From Isoetes taiwanensis (lineage: Eukaryota > Streptophyta > Lycopodiopsida > Isoetales > Isoetaceae), in the NCBI GenBank assembly GCA_021234155.1, contig JAJEKV010000098.1, positions 3,585,090 through 3,649,089 of the forward strand: a stretch of 64,000 nt of DNA. Reading direction: 5' to 3'. This document shows positions 32,121 to 44,580 of the stretch, in pieces. The notes beneath the pieces were generated by a model. It made no database searches. It was not told where the DNA came from and saw only the letters and a list, made by a program, of their open reading frames with translations. The translations under genes and the position numbers were made by a program. Every line of letters begins with the position of its first letter. The first letter of the stretch is position 1.

Positions 32121-34500
32121 CTTGATAATTATGCTTGCAAGACCCGGAATGTGCAAAATTGCAGCTCATGGTTCATGCCACTTGTATATTGGCTTCCATA
32201 ATTTCTAGACTTCCAAAACTTCCAAGAGGGATGCAACGCCTGCATTGGGAAAGAGAATTAAGTGATGAAGGCTGTCATGAGTTGAGCTAATCTGCTAGCT
32301 ACCACAGTGGTGTAATATGCTTCTTTGAATCAGAGAACAAAGCCCAAAAATGCTATAGTCTAACTAAGACAAAATTGAGTAAACATTACAAATTGTTGAC
32401 CTTTGGCACTCTCTAAGTCAACTGAATGACATGACAACTTCTGCTATACAACTCATTTATGCATGAAATTGCACCTGCTCACCCTGAATACTCACTTAAA
32501 GATGCTTCTATATGTGAAGTGTAGCTGCTAGGTTAAACAATTCATTTCTGACAGCTCTGTGATGCAAGAATAGGGGTAGATTTGAATGGTGCTGTTTATG
32601 GTGCCAATACAACATCTCGCTATCCAAAAACAAAATCCTGGAATAAAATGATGTGAGGTGTAAAGATCTTACTCAAGAATAAAGTTATAGGCATTACTAA
32701 AACCTGATGCTAGAATAAACATGGCAGTCGATGGTGCTACAACATTTATAGAAGTGACAAATATGCTTTCATTGAGGCTTGCAACTCTGGATTACGCCCG
32801 ATCTCTGAAACATTTGAGAATAAATGGCGCATGAATAGAGATGTTGAGAATGACAACCTAGTTATAGTTATTTGTACTCTAGATCGTGAACAATATTTGT
32901 TCGCCTGAATGGCCTTTAATATATCCAAATTTGGGAAACTTGTGTTCGACCTAAACATGCAAAGCAGACAATAGCTACAAAAACTACATAACCTTATAAA
33001 TTAAATAACACTTACCGACAATCAAGCTGTTTGCAAAGGGTGGCAGAATTCATGATAAAAGTTGAATATGGATGTCCATATATTCATGCACAGAGAGCAT
33101 GAAACATCTTTGGAATACACTTTTGACTGTAATCCTATAAACATGTGGTCCACTGCTTCATCGCTCCAGAGTGGCTGTCATGGAAAACCTGATCAATGAT
33201 ATATCGTGCTGAATTGTAGACTTCAATTAAAACTCACTTGTCACAGGTGCATGTTTACATCCATAGTCAACACCTATCATCAACATCTTCTGCACGTACT
33301 AACAAAGCTTTTGCGCTCTGGAAGCCTCTTTGTTGATGTATGTGCCTGCTTACTTGCATAAGTCTTGACTCAAGCAAAAATAAGATGATAAAGTCTAGAG
33401 AAAATAGTTACCATGTGAACACGTCCAAATGTAATAACTTAAAGTAGAAACTTGTCGAGAATACTTTTTGCATGAGGATCTTGAGGATGCTTGCTTGGAT
33501 GCAGGACAATGAAATTGTGATTGCCCTTTTAACTTGGTAACAACTTCCTCTTCGAGTTCCATCAAACTGAGGAGAGGTCATAGCCATAAAGTAGATCATA
33601 TCTGATGCAAATACCATGTTAAGCTTAACGAATTTGGGGCAAACCAATGCTTGAAAATAGTCAATATGTTTATTGGGTCATGTAGAGAGCTCAAACTTCC
33701 ATACCTGCAGAAAAAACATATTAAGAGGAAGAAGATGAATTAGTAAAGAAAGGTACTGGTTTTGAATTCGTGCATTTGATAAGAATGAAATGGAAATGTA
33801 AAGAAAGGAGAATGAAATGGAAATGTAAAGAAAGGTACTTCCTCTAAAAATCCATTCAATCCAATTCTAAAGATCCCTAATCATATATTTTTATTGCATT
33901 CAAGAGCCACTTTTATGAAGCCTCATTCAGGACAAATGAAAATCGAAATCTGCAAATAAAGCAACTCAGAACTTGGATGTCTGTTCATGAAGGAAAATAG
34001 AACATTGGCAAGCAAATACAGAAAACAGAGAAAGATATGATCTAGGCCCTCCCTGGCAGTATCTTCTCGCCTCCAGAATACCAGTATAGTAGCGTTCCAT
34101 ATCCAGTAAGCACTCCGTGGAGAAAAATAAATAAATAAGAAACCTAACTGAGCTCTGGATCCATACCAAGCCATCTGGGAGCGCCTAGATCGCCACTGTA
34201 AGCATGCATAATGCTATCATAAGAATGCCGAAAATAGTTATGAACAAATGGAGCGAAACATACCAGTTATGGCCGAGAGGGAGAGCGAAGCATGAAGAAT
34301 GGATTTTCAACAAAATCGCAGATGCTGAGTTCTTGAGAAATCGTGGCATGCATTCCACGATGCAGCCAGGGAAAGAAATTCGGCATGGGATCGGATAAGG
34401 CAAGAAAAAATGTCAAAATCATCATAGGAAAAGAAAAACATCCGATTTTTGGCAAATTGGAAAAAAATTTCCCGGCCGCCAAAACCCTCAAAACCTTAGG
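32121..34500 (-). other. Candidate spliced non-coding transcript
   Basis: On the minus strand several exon-like blocks have good splice borders but no lasting reading frame. A first block ends at 34264 (ACTG|GTATGT), with an acceptor TGCTTACAG before 34195 (68-nt intron). Further blocks are 33704-33412 (TTTTTTCTGCAG acceptor, CATG|GTAACT donor), 33189-33015 (TGATCAG acceptor, GTCG|GTAAGTG donor) and 32239-32121 (CCCAATGCAG acceptor, CAAG|GTATTT donor). Four blocks in the same orientation are more than I would expect by chance. RNA evidence is lacking and the ends are unknown, so this is only a candidate. Confidence 0.3.
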
Positions 34501-34774
34501 AAATCAAATCAAGAAAAAATTCCAAAAAGTTTTCGGGACCCCGGAAAAACCAAATTTAAACAATAGGATTGATTGGACATAAAATGTTCCATTGCACCAC
34601 AATATAAGCATTGATTCCATTGTTACTATCACGTGTATTAGAACACTCCATAATATCCTGATGGGTATTGATTGAACATAAGATAAAAAATGTTCCATTG
34701 AACCACAATATAATCATTGCATTACATAGCATCACTATCGCTTGTATTAGAACACTCCATGTGATGCACCGAAT

Positions 34775-35399
34775 TGTTAAAATATTAATGGTTAATCATT
34801 ACATATAGGTTGGAGTATCACTTAGACAATCAAACACAGAAAATCACCATGGTGAGGGGCAAAAAAGATGATGATAATCACTATTGGGGAGGTGTATTTA
34901 AACTATGGACCATAGTTGTTTTTACAAGGGATATTTAAAGATTAAAGGGATATTTAAAGATTAAAATATCCCGAGCCATATAAGTCAAGTTTATATTTCA
35001 AGAGCTTAAGGTTCATTTTTTTGAGCCAAAGCCTATATCATCATATGAAAGTGGTGAGAGATGCTTGCATCGATTCACAGAAGTCAATTATTGGTGTGCA
35101 TCAAAATAAATTAAACAAGAACACTAGGTATTGATATCAATCTGAATGTGAGCATATCGATCTATGTGCATAGCCTAATCTTCAATTAGGACTTGGGTTT
35201 TTGGAGCAAATTTTGTTTGTGATTTTGATCAAACTATCTACATTAATTTGTTCATAGCCATTGCTATAGTGATTGCTTGCAGTATTAAATGAATGCACCA
35301 ATGCTAAATTATTAATGTGCATTAATATTGCAAATGCCAAATTGATTGAAGATCATTGATTATTTCTAAAGAAATACACTTGTAATATAACTATTCTAA
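34775..35399 (+). mobile_element. 5' LTR of the Ty1/copia host element
   Basis: It begins TGTTAAAATATTAATGGTTAATC and matches 44581-45280 over its whole length, with considerable divergence. The 3' end is placed just before the primer-binding site, but the exact base is uncertain by about ten because the ends differ between copies. Confidence 0.75.
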
Positions 35400-35401
35400 T
35401 A

Positions 35402-35415
35402 TTGGCATCAGAGCA
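35402..35415 (+). promoter_or_regulatory. Primer-binding site of the copia host element
   Basis: TTGGCATCAGAGCA follows the 5' LTR and matches the usual plant copia site TTGGTATCAGAGC, which pairs with the 3' end of initiator tRNA-Met. One base differs from the consensus. Confidence 0.75.
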
Positions 35416-35864
35416 TGAGATACTTGACATGCTCATTCATTATGTCTACTCGATTTGGGGCAGACCTTTTGAGCATTGTAGAAGTTTCTACGGGTGAAGT
35501 AGAGTAGAAAGACTTCATCAAGTACATTATGGAAGTAGAAGATTTATAGGAACTTGTTGATCCAGAACTTGGAAAAGTTAATGTTGTTGCATTGAATACA
35601 ATAAGTAGATCTCAAGGATCAACCAACATTAATTCTGACAATGCAAATGTTAGTACAGTTGAAACTAGCACTGCAATGGAAGTTCAGAGTGTGGGAGCAA
35701 CAAGATCTAGCTATACAAGTGTTAAAGAAGTACAAAGCATGATGCAAGATTAGTCAAACTATAATACTAAAACTCAAAAATAAAAATCCCAGGCAGATGT
35801 TATTTCTGTTAAAACACTATGAAGAGAAGACAAGTTCTCAAATAGACCTGTTAGAAATAGAGTA

Positions 35865-36450
35865 GATTAGAATAGAATGATTTTTATCATTTATGGAGAC
35901 TAATCGGCCTAAGGGGTTTGAAATTACTAGAGGATGGAGATGTACCAGAGCTTTTCAGGAGCTTTAATAACATCATAGCTGATTTAGCTGGAATAGGAGT
36001 CAATGTATTCGAGAGAAATCAAGTTTTGCAGATTTGAATGGCTATTAGTGAGAATGGCCAATTGGCTCTATTTATAAGATAGATAGATAGATAGATGGAT
36101 GGATGGATGGATGGATGGATGGATGGATGGATGGATGGATGGATGGATGGATGGATGGATGGATGGATGGATGGATGGATGGATAGATAGATGGATATAG
36201 ATAGATGGATAGATGGATGGATAGATGGATGGTTGGATAGGTGGGTAGGTAGGTAGGTATGTAGGTAGGGGTAGATGGATATAATTTTTAGCGTCCACGG
36301 GAAGCTCATGGAGTTTATGAGATGCAACGCACCTAGATAGGACCTGCCCCTACCACACTACATGGCTGAAGTGGGTCCTTCCCCCACTAACTTTACAATG
36401 ATGATGGTCACTTTCACAATGAAGCGTTGAACCCATGACCTTAGGCATGG
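35865..36450 (-). mobile_element. Two LINE-type 3' ends with microsatellite tails inside copia gag
   Basis: At 35865 AGATTAGAATAGAAT leads into ATTTTTATCATTTATGGAGAC, like the LINE end at 27746. At 36078-36255 a GATA/GATG microsatellite leads into ATATAATTTTTAGCGTCCACGG and TATGAGATGC, like the LINE end at 9781. Both are minus-oriented 3' ends, truncated after a short UTR. The long HPSIHPSI-type frame across the microsatellite is an artefact of the tetranucleotide repeat. Confidence 0.55.
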
Positions 36451-38343
36451 AACATGAGCAAGACAAGGGAGCAAAAGAAGATTAGAGAAGATGAGACTGC
36501 AGAGGCACTGCATGCTGGGAAAAAAACAAGGGAAACTCAATTATTGCCATGAGGTAGGACCCTTCAAAGGTGATTACTCTAAATTGTACAATGATTTCAA
36601 TTGCTATAATGGTAGCGGGGAAGGACATATGGCAGCACAGTGCTCTACACTAAAGGATTATGGTAAGGGAAGAAGCACGGAGAAAGATATTAGGGGAGGA
36701 AGATATGCTTCAAATAGAGGTCGAGAAGGAAGAAGGCCTATTGTTATTCTTGTTGCCCAAGAAAAGGAAGAAGGAGAAGGATGTTAAACATGAAAATGAG
36801 GTAAAATGCATTTTTCCTATTTTTAAATTATTTGTTAAAGGTGATATCATGTCTGACACGCTTGTAGTTGATAGTGGAGTTGAGAGATCAGTAGTCTAAT
36901 CTACTGATCTTCTCAAGGACGTCAAGCAAACACGTTCACGAAACATTCAAGTTGGAAATGGAGCTTTGCAGTCAATAGAAGGGACTGGCCTGCTGCAATT
37001 GACATGTTTGCAAGGGAATCTAGTAGAAATTTAAAAATTTGATATCAGTTAGTCAATTAGTGGATTTGAGGTATTAAGTCAATTTTGGCTAAAAAATATG
37101 TGAAATCTATTACCGAAATGAATTGACTTTTTTGGCAAAAGATGTAAAAACTCGTTTGAAATGAGAAGCTCTGTTTGTGGAGCATTAATTTTAAAAATAT
37201 CCCTGATTTTGAGATGTGGCACAACAGATTAGCTCATGCATGCTATAATAACTTAAATATTTTTGCCAGAAAAGGATGGATTGATTGCAAAGAACTAAAA
37301 AAGAAAGGATTTATCTGTGAAGAGTGTGTGATTGGTAAACTCAACAGATTGTCGTTTGAAAAAGATAAACATAGAGCAAACGAGGTCCTTGAATTAGTCC
37401 AGCTGTAGTTCCCCTTAATATCAAGAGCAGAACCAATAAGAGCTACTTCATCTCTTTTATAGATGGCTATAGTAGAAAGTGCATTTGCTATTGCCTTGAA
37501 AGAAAATCACAAGCTCTAGCAGCTCCAAAGCAATTTGTGAAGGAAGTGGGAAAGTAAAAGAATAAAGTGCATAAGATGAGACCGTGTTGGTGTATGTTCG
37601 TCAAGTAAATTCAAACAATTTTGCATTAAAAATGGCATTAAAAGACAACTGACCTGCAGGTACAGTCCTCAACAGAATGGAGTAGTAGAAAGGAAGAATA
37701 AGACCATCCTGGATGTAGCCAGAACAATGATCAAACATGCTAAACTACCTAATCATTTGTAGGAGAAAGTCTTAAAGACAGTCATTCTTGTTCAAATCAA
37801 GTTGCCATCTGTAGCATTGCAAGGTAATGTACCTCACAATCTTTTGAATTCTAAAGAAAATGTGAATTATAGTCCACTTAAAACATATGGATGGCTTGCA
37901 TATATGCACATACCCGTTGAGCTAATGAAGAAGTTGGATAGTAAGGGCCAAATAGTACAGTTGGGTAGGACCCTGAATCAAAAGGATACAGATTGTATGT
38001 GCCAAAATCAAGACAAATAGTCATTAACCGAGATGTGATATTCGATGAAGGCATATTGTGCAAAACCAGATTTCCAAAAAGAGTTATAAACAGTGAGCAG
38101 CAAAAGCATGAGAGAAAAGTATGTTTTGTTGTGGATTTAGACTCAAATAAAAATATAACTAAAGATGACGTAATTGAGTCGGGATCTGGGACCACAAGTG
38201 ACCATGATGAAACCCATGATAGTCAAATTGGTCGGAATGAATTGTAAAATGATGAAATCTTTTGCAACAACCTAAGAGGAGAAAAAAACTCATGCGAAGA
38301 AGGGTGTTATAAGAGCTTAAAATTAATGTTGATGATGATTATG

Positions 38344-38560
38344 GCCGGGGTTTCACCTACTATGAAGGTGATACATGCGTCGCGTTAATGGAGTCGACAA
38401 AAAATCCGTATCACGCCTTGTCCAACCTTCTAAACGCCCCCTCCGTATACATATTACAATCTTTGGATTCCCCGGAAAACCCCTAGCCAAAGCCCCCCTA
38501 TCCGTAGATTTATACATCACGGTTTAGAGTAAAAAACCCACCCCTTTCACTCACATGGTA
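38344..38560. other. GC-rich foreign block inside the copia element
   Basis: Between the integrase C-terminal region and RT, about 215 bases switch to GC-rich sequence with phrases such as GGCCGGGGTTTCACC, GCGTCGCG and CCCCGGAAAACCCC. This does not fit copia coding or the AT-rich neighbourhood. It has no ORF. Copia coding resumes near 38580. It is probably a small insertion of unknown origin. Confidence 0.45.
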
Positions 38561-38772
38561 TATGCTTGAAACTATGTGACATCCCATTATGGCAGAAAAT
38601 GAAGATGGGAGAAAGAAATAAGAGAGTCAAACAGCTTGAGCAATCACATGACCAAATATTAGCTATTATAGATGATATTGTCCTGCCAAAGAGTATTGAT
38701 GGTGCACTAAGTTGTGAAGACAGAGATAAATGGTTGGCTGCAATGGAGAAGGGGCTGCAATCCTTTAAACAA

Positions 38773-39070
38773 ATCAAACTCATGAAATAATGATTGTTCA
38801 GAAAAACAAAACATAGTTGGCATTAAATGGTTGTCTAAATAAAAACAAATGCGTATAAGAATAAAATATACAAGGATACATTTACAACCTTTTTAAATGC
38901 CAAGTTGGAAGGAAGTGTGTTCACAATCCTTTAAAAACAAACTCAAACTCATGAAATAATGATTGTTCAGAAAAACAAAACATAATTGGCATTAAGTGGT
39001 TGTTTAAAATAAAAACAAGTGCGTATAAGAATAAAAGATACAAAGCCAAGTTTGTTGCCCAAGGATACAT
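38773..39070 (+). repeat. Tandem duplication of about 165 bp inside copia RT
   Basis: 38773-38882 and 38938-39070 both contain AACTCATGAAATAATGATTG, GTTCAGAAAAACAAAACATA and TGCGTATAAGAATAAAA. The second copy goes on into the normal RT sequence, so a segment of RT was duplicated in place. Confidence 0.8.
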
Positions 39071-39342
39071 TTACAAAGAAGGGAAAGATTATGCAGAGAC
39101 CTATGCATTTAAAATTGACCAGTCAGTCTAGCCAATGCAATGGACCTAGAGCTGCATCATATGGATGCGAAAACTACCTTTTTAAATGCAAGTTGGAAGG
39201 AAGTGTATTCATGAAGCAATTATTAAAGTTCGAGGGAGGAAAAAACTAGGCGTGGGAATTAAGTAGAGTTGTGTATGGATTACAACAGTCACCAAGGGAG
39301 TGATACACTTGCATAGACAATTATATCAGAGAATAAGTTTTA

Positions 39343-39347
39343 GAAAA
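39343..39347. repeat. Target-site duplication GAAAA, left of nested element
   Basis: GAAAA at 39343-39347 directly precedes the TGATATGG start of the nested LTR. GAAAA at 43484-43488 directly follows its CATATCA end. With one copy counted once, the surrounding copia RT frame is continuous across the insertion. Confidence 0.9.
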
Positions 39348-40658
39348 TGATATGGTGGCGCTCGGGGGAGTGGCTATGAGGAGCAAGAGAACGAGAAAGA
39401 AAAACATTGTTTATGCCAAACTATGGATTTAGCGAGCCAAGTCAAATAACTATAAAATATATTATTATGGGACCTTATAAAAGTGGAAATAAAAATAGTC
39501 AAATGCCTTTAATCTATTATAAGGGCAACGAACCCTTTTCAAAAAGGGAAGCCAACGCACCTAAAAAAAAAGGCATATTGCATCAAATATATAGAATAGA
39601 ATAGAATTATTGTCCCTTGTGCCCTAAGGCCCCTGGACTGATGTAGCATGGGCGAGCTCCCAAAAGGGCGCTACTAGCACATCACGCTGGTATATTGTAG
39701 CCTTTTCTGAAGGCTTTTCTTAGTTTCTATTAGTACCGGCACCCCGTTTATATTTGGCTCCGTGGCCATGCGAGAATGCTGCGCTATTAACAGCTTTGGG
39801 AGTACACATTGTGGATTCCACTGTCCCGATTATGAACCCTCGGTTTTTGGTGCACGGAACTTCGAATGTCGAAATAGAGCACCAGGTACGTGGGTTGTAC
39901 CCGCTATCTCCTGTAGTAGGTCGAGGTTCCTCAACATCACGACTCTTAGCTCCTTTCCTTTTTCTACAATTATTGTGCATAGTCTTGGTGCCCAATAATG
40001 GTGCCAATGACAATAAAGTCGCCCGACACAGACTACATTAGTGGCGCCCGATTACTATCGAGGATTAAAACCCCGCCGAAGGGTTTTCGAGGAAAAACCT
40101 TAATAGTAATGGGCTCACTAATGCCCAATATTATTATCAGATCACTAATGCCCAATATATAAGGAGCATCAGAGACCAAAGAAGGGAGAAGACGGACATA
40201 GACCAAAGATGACACAAGGCGAAACTGATTTAACCGATACATCGGGCTCCGCGGCAACATTGGCGGCCTTAGATCAACTACAACAGCTTCAGTTCGAATA
40301 GATCCTATAATTTCGATCTCATATTTTGGTAAATCTTAGCATACATTCAGTGTTGTGGATTGATGGCTTGGAGAAGCTTTCAACCATTTATGATTCCCCA
40401 AATTCCTGCAAAGCCATTCTTAAGACTAATCTTTTCTTGAATTCACGTTCTCACTAGATTGAGGATTCTCTAGTGGTTTAATTGTTTTCTATAAACCTTT
40501 CCTTCTTCCAAGATTTAGTTTTTCTTAGATGTTCTCTTGCTCAGGATAGCCCAGCTGGGTGGTGAGCTTTGCCCTTAAACGATGGATTTGCATTTATTTG
40601 CTTTGTTTCGTAATGATTGTTGTTGCAGAAAAAGCTTGGAGTTATAGATTCGTATCAA
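39348..40658 (+). mobile_element. Left LTR of the nested element (with insertion)
   Basis: It matches 42749-43483 outside 39592-40160. The shared landmarks, in order, are TTATGCCAAACTATGGATTTAG, AAGGGCAACGAACCC, GGAGAAGACGGACA, TGGATTGATGGCTTGGAGAAG, TTTGCTTTGTTTC and AAAAGCTTGGAGTTA. It ends in CGTATCA. Confidence 0.9.
39592..40160 (-). mobile_element. 570-bp insertion in the nested element's left LTR
   Basis: The undisturbed right LTR reads CATCAAATATACAAGGAGC. The left LTR breaks after AAATATA, runs 570 bases, and resumes after AATATAT. The insert begins TAGAATAGAATAGAATTATTG, like the LINE tails at 27746 and 35865, and contains ATTAAAACCCCGCCGAAGGG near 40064, like the LINE 3' UTR at 27840. 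It is therefore probably a minus-oriented, truncated or non-autonomous LINE-family copy. No reading frame in it is recognised. Two copies of TCACTAATGCCCAATAT lie at its right end. Confidence 0.7.
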
Positions 40659-40660
40659 TT

Positions 40661-40677
40661 TGGTATCAGAACATGGT
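40661..40677 (+). promoter_or_regulatory. Primer-binding site of the nested element
   Basis: TTGGTATCAGAACATGG sits two bases after the left LTR and corresponds to the plant initiator tRNA-Met primer site. It is the same primer type as in the host copia element. Confidence 0.8.
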
Positions 40678-42748
40678 TTCGGTTCCTCTTGGAGCCTATT
40701 GTGTGAAATTATTGTAGATGGTTTAAGATGCTATTACATCTCTATAGAATAGAACTTGAAAGCTTTTAGTAAAGTAGAAAATTAGAATCTGGTATTTTCC
40801 AGTAGAACAGAAATTGACAGATCTCTTTTTGTTGGTTTGCTAGAAGAACCCGTGGATACTGCTATATTGCTATATTGTTATAGCAAATTCATAGAATTTA
40901 TGGACTTCATAGTATCCTATGAGTTATCTTTGAAATTCTAATCATGTTGAATCTGTTGAAATAATAACTGGAGTTCGTCAAATTCTCTGAGCTATTGAGT
41001 TTCTATCATCTATCTGTGAACCAAATTCTTGAATAAAAAGACACTTTTAAGCAAACTTGGATCTTTTGGCAATTTCAGACCTGTTTTTTCTGCAACCTGT
41101 TATAATTGCCAATGCCAGATCTAGCATAATAGCTGATTCTTCATTTTTTTCCCTGGATTTGAAGTTGGCAATTAGGATGAAACCTCCTAATCTATCCATA
41201 GCTTCGGGTTATTAGCCTCCACATTCATAGCATCAAATAGATCTTTCGTTTATTTTCAGAAGCTGCCCATCAGTTTTACGACATAAATCTCCTCCTTGGC
41301 TACTCAGCATCTGATCCTAATTGTTACTCTCGAGCTAGCCGCTACCACATTTGCTTGAAGATTATTCTGTTAATCTACCTTGCTACAGAGGCGTATTCCA
41401 TGATCTTCGAACCCTAGTTCGCACGAGAAGCCCTAAACTTGCGGTTTAGAACGAGACTTTTTGCAAATAGTTCTTTTTAAATTTTGCAAAATAGGTTTTT
41501 TAAGAAAGAAAAAAGAAAGAAAGAAAGAAATCATCCAGAAAGAAAGATTGAAAGAAAAAACCCAATGAAAAAAAGAAACAAACTTATTAATGTCCAGATT
41601 TTTATCCCCACCCAAAAGTGTTTTCGATGGGAAACCAATGGAAAGAATGATGTCAACAAACTTATTAATGTCACCATGAAATATAAATATATACATGTCA
41701 AGTGTTTTTGAGGAAAAAGCATGGCGATATCCAAAACCCCAGATGATCCCAGAGTTTGGAGAGTCATTCAATGTCGATGACAGCACCTGGCCCCATACTT
41801 CAACCCAAGATAAAAGGGAAGACTCCAATTTGATCTTGAACAAGTTTGAAGGGTATGAGCCTAATCATCCTCAACGACTCCCACTATTGACAAAGCATTG
41901 CATATAGTGCCTTCCAATCCATCCGCCACTCAATTAGCCATATGGATGTGTCCCGGTGCATATGTAGAGGCAATCCACTCCCAAATTTTATATGTGGGTG
42001 CCACTTCCACATTTTGTTGGTAACTGAAGGCAATGTAAGAAATTGTTTGGAAGAGAAACCCTTTTAAATTTGCCTAGATAGGTTTTACATGAACCCGTGG
42101 CTAGATAGGTAAGAGACAAGTCCACAAAAGTGGGCATGTGTGCAAATATAAAATTGTTGTTGTTAAAATATTCAACCTTTAAAAGTTATTCTTATATTGG
42201 ATCTATTGGATGGTAAGTTCCGTAAGGAAATCTTGGATGATAAAGCCATATCTTTGGCTATGCTCATGTAGCCATTCCTTTAAGTTTGAGTTCTTAACAA
42301 AGTTTCTTTACCATGCTCCATTTATTGTGGTTGCAAATTCTTAATCTTTCCTTCCAATAAGCCCTAGGCAAACTTGAAATTTTGGATTTTGTGGAATAAC
42401 TTGCCTTAGGAATTCTAAGTTGTACTTTTCCCAAAAAGGCTTTTCCCATGCCTAGCCAAAAACTTTGATTCTTAAGAAATTGTGATGTATTCATTTTGAG
42501 CTTGATGCTTTATATCCCTAAAGCTTGTTTTAATGAACATTTGGATAAACTATTGTGATGCAAACCTAATCATTGACCTTCATAAAGTTTTAGCCTTGCA
42601 AGAGTGCCTTTTGCTTGGAAATTTTTAGCCTAAAGATGTGTCATTGATTATTTTAGATCCTCCTCTCAATCAAGGTTGCATATGGATTTGGTTGTGCTAA
42701 ATTTGCCTTATAATTTGGCTTGATCGAATCAATCCCAAGGGAGGAATT

Positions 42749-43483
42749 GTTTGGTGGAAACCTTTGAAATTTGCTATGGGGGGGAGTAAGAACATTTTAA
42801 CCTGTCAAAGATTGCTTATGCCAAACTATGGATTTAGTGTCAAATAACAATAAAATATATTATTATAGGACCTTATGAAAGTGGAAATCAAGTGCCTTTA
42901 GTCTATTATAAGGGCAACGAACCCTTTCCAAAAGGGGAAGCCAACGAACCTTTAAAAAAAAAAGGCATCTTGCATCAAATATACAAGGAGCATCGTAGGG
43001 GAGAAGACGGACAGAGACCAAAGACGATAAAAGGCGGACATATTTTGATTGATACAACAGCTTCAAAACAACATTGGCAACCATAGCTTTTTTAGATCAA
43101 CTGCAACATCCTCCAATCCGGATAAATCTTCCAATTTCGATCTTATATTTTGGCAAATCTTAGTATACATTCAGTGCCGTGGATTGATGGCTTGGAGAAG
43201 CTTTCAATCATTTATGATTCCCCAAATTCCTGCCAAAGCCATTCTTAAGCCCAATCTTTCCTTGAATTTGCACTCTCACTAGATTGAGGATTCTCTAGTG
43301 GTTAAATTGTTTTCTATAAACCTTTTCTTCTTCCAAGATTTAGTTTTTTCTCAGATGTTCTCTTCCTCAGGATAGCCCGGTTGGGTGGTTAGCTTTGCCC
43401 TTAAGGGGTGGATTTGCATTTATTTGCTTTGTTTCATGATGATTGTTGTTGCAGAAAAAGCTTGGAGTTACAGGTTCATATCA
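42749..43483 (+). mobile_element. Right LTR of the nested element
   Basis: This is the uninterrupted 735-bp LTR. It starts TGTTTGGTGG, against TGATATGGTGG on the left, and ends CATATCA. It is followed by the GAAAA duplication and then by copia RT coding sequence. Confidence 0.9.
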
Positions 43484-44570
43484 GAAAACTTAAAGAATGA
43501 TGGAAATTTGTATAGGTTTCAAATAGGGGATGAATTTAGCATAATTGCACTATACGTGGACGACTGCATCATGGCCTCAACCAGTGTAAGTTGCTTTAAA
43601 AAGTGTAAAAATATTTTAATGTCAAGATTCCAAATGTCTAATATAAGGGAACTCAAGCAGAATTAATAAGGAATAGGCACAAAAAGATTCTCAAACTGAA
43701 GCAAACCAGGCACATTAAAAACATGCTTAAGAGGTTCTCTATGGAGACGGCCAATCTAGTCAAGATACAATGTCAAGAAAAAAAAAAAAAATGAATTGTC
43801 CTTGGTCAAGATACCGTTTGTCCTTGGACCAAGGCTAACCCTTCTCCCTCTCCCCAAGACAATCTTCTTGAAGATCGAAAATACCCTATATCGGTTCTTG
43901 GTTGGATGTCTATTGTACTTGCAAAAAGGTACATCTTCAAACAAAGCACTTCAAGTAGTCAATATCTTGAGCGGGAGAAACCATTCTTTCCCCCAAGTAA
44001 ACAACTTGATTGAGCAAGCCAAAAAGGTCATAATTGATGTTTGAAGGGGACAATTTGGAACATGGAATCACATTTTAATATTGAAGGGCTTGCATATCTT
44101 GCTGATGAAGGTTTAGGGAATAGAGGGAATTGAGTTTATATTCATTGCTGTCCACCTCCGGCCATGCAATTTTCTTAGGAGGATGACCAATTACTTGGAG
44201 AAGCAAAAAACAAATTGCTATTGCCATGTCTTCAGCTGAGACTAAATATACAACATCATCTTTTGTTGCAAAAGAGGTTGCTTGGTTGAGGAGACTCTTA
44301 AGCGAGTTATTTTGTGTGTAATATGATCCATTTAGAATCCTTACAAACAGTCAAAGTTGCATAGACATAGTTAAAAATCATGTGGATGATGAGAGGACTA
44401 AGCACATTCGAGCTAGACATATACTTCATAAGGGATTTAGTAGACAAATATCGCATTCAGATGGATACATCCATACAGATGAATAGATAGCAGATGTGTT
44501 CACAAAAGCATTAGCTGAAGATAAATTTGTGCAATTTAGAAAAGGTCTGAATGTAACAGGAATATGTGAT

Positions 44571-44580
44571 GGAGGAGGAA
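44571..44580 (+). promoter_or_regulatory. Polypurine tract of the copia host element
   Basis: GGAGGAGGAA directly precedes the TG that starts the 3' LTR at 44581, as expected for the plus-strand primer. Confidence 0.75.

Larger units (their letters stand above)
39348..43483 (+). mobile_element. Non-autonomous LTR retrotransposon nested in copia RT
   Basis: The LTRs are 39348-40658 and 42749-43483. The element ends are TGATATG and CATATCA, perfect inverted repeats, flanked by GAAAA duplications. The primer-binding site TTGGTATCAGAACATGG begins at 40661 after a two-base spacer. A polypurine-like AAGGGAGGAA lies just before 42749. The 2.1-kb interior has no gag, protease, integrase, RT or RNase H motif that I can see in any frame, so the element must rely on enzymes from another element. 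The LTRs differ at many sites, so the insertion is not recent. The left LTR is longer because of a further insertion at 39592-40160. Confidence 0.9.

Noticed and set aside
36019-36327. Long HPSIHPSI-type open frames
   Set aside because: They are the translation of a GATG/GATA tetranucleotide array, which stays open in several frames. There is no evidence of a gene.
40030-40060. TGGCGCCCGA, resembling a retroviral primer-binding site
   Set aside because: It lies inside the 570-bp LINE-like insert, with no LTR on either side. A chance match is more likely.
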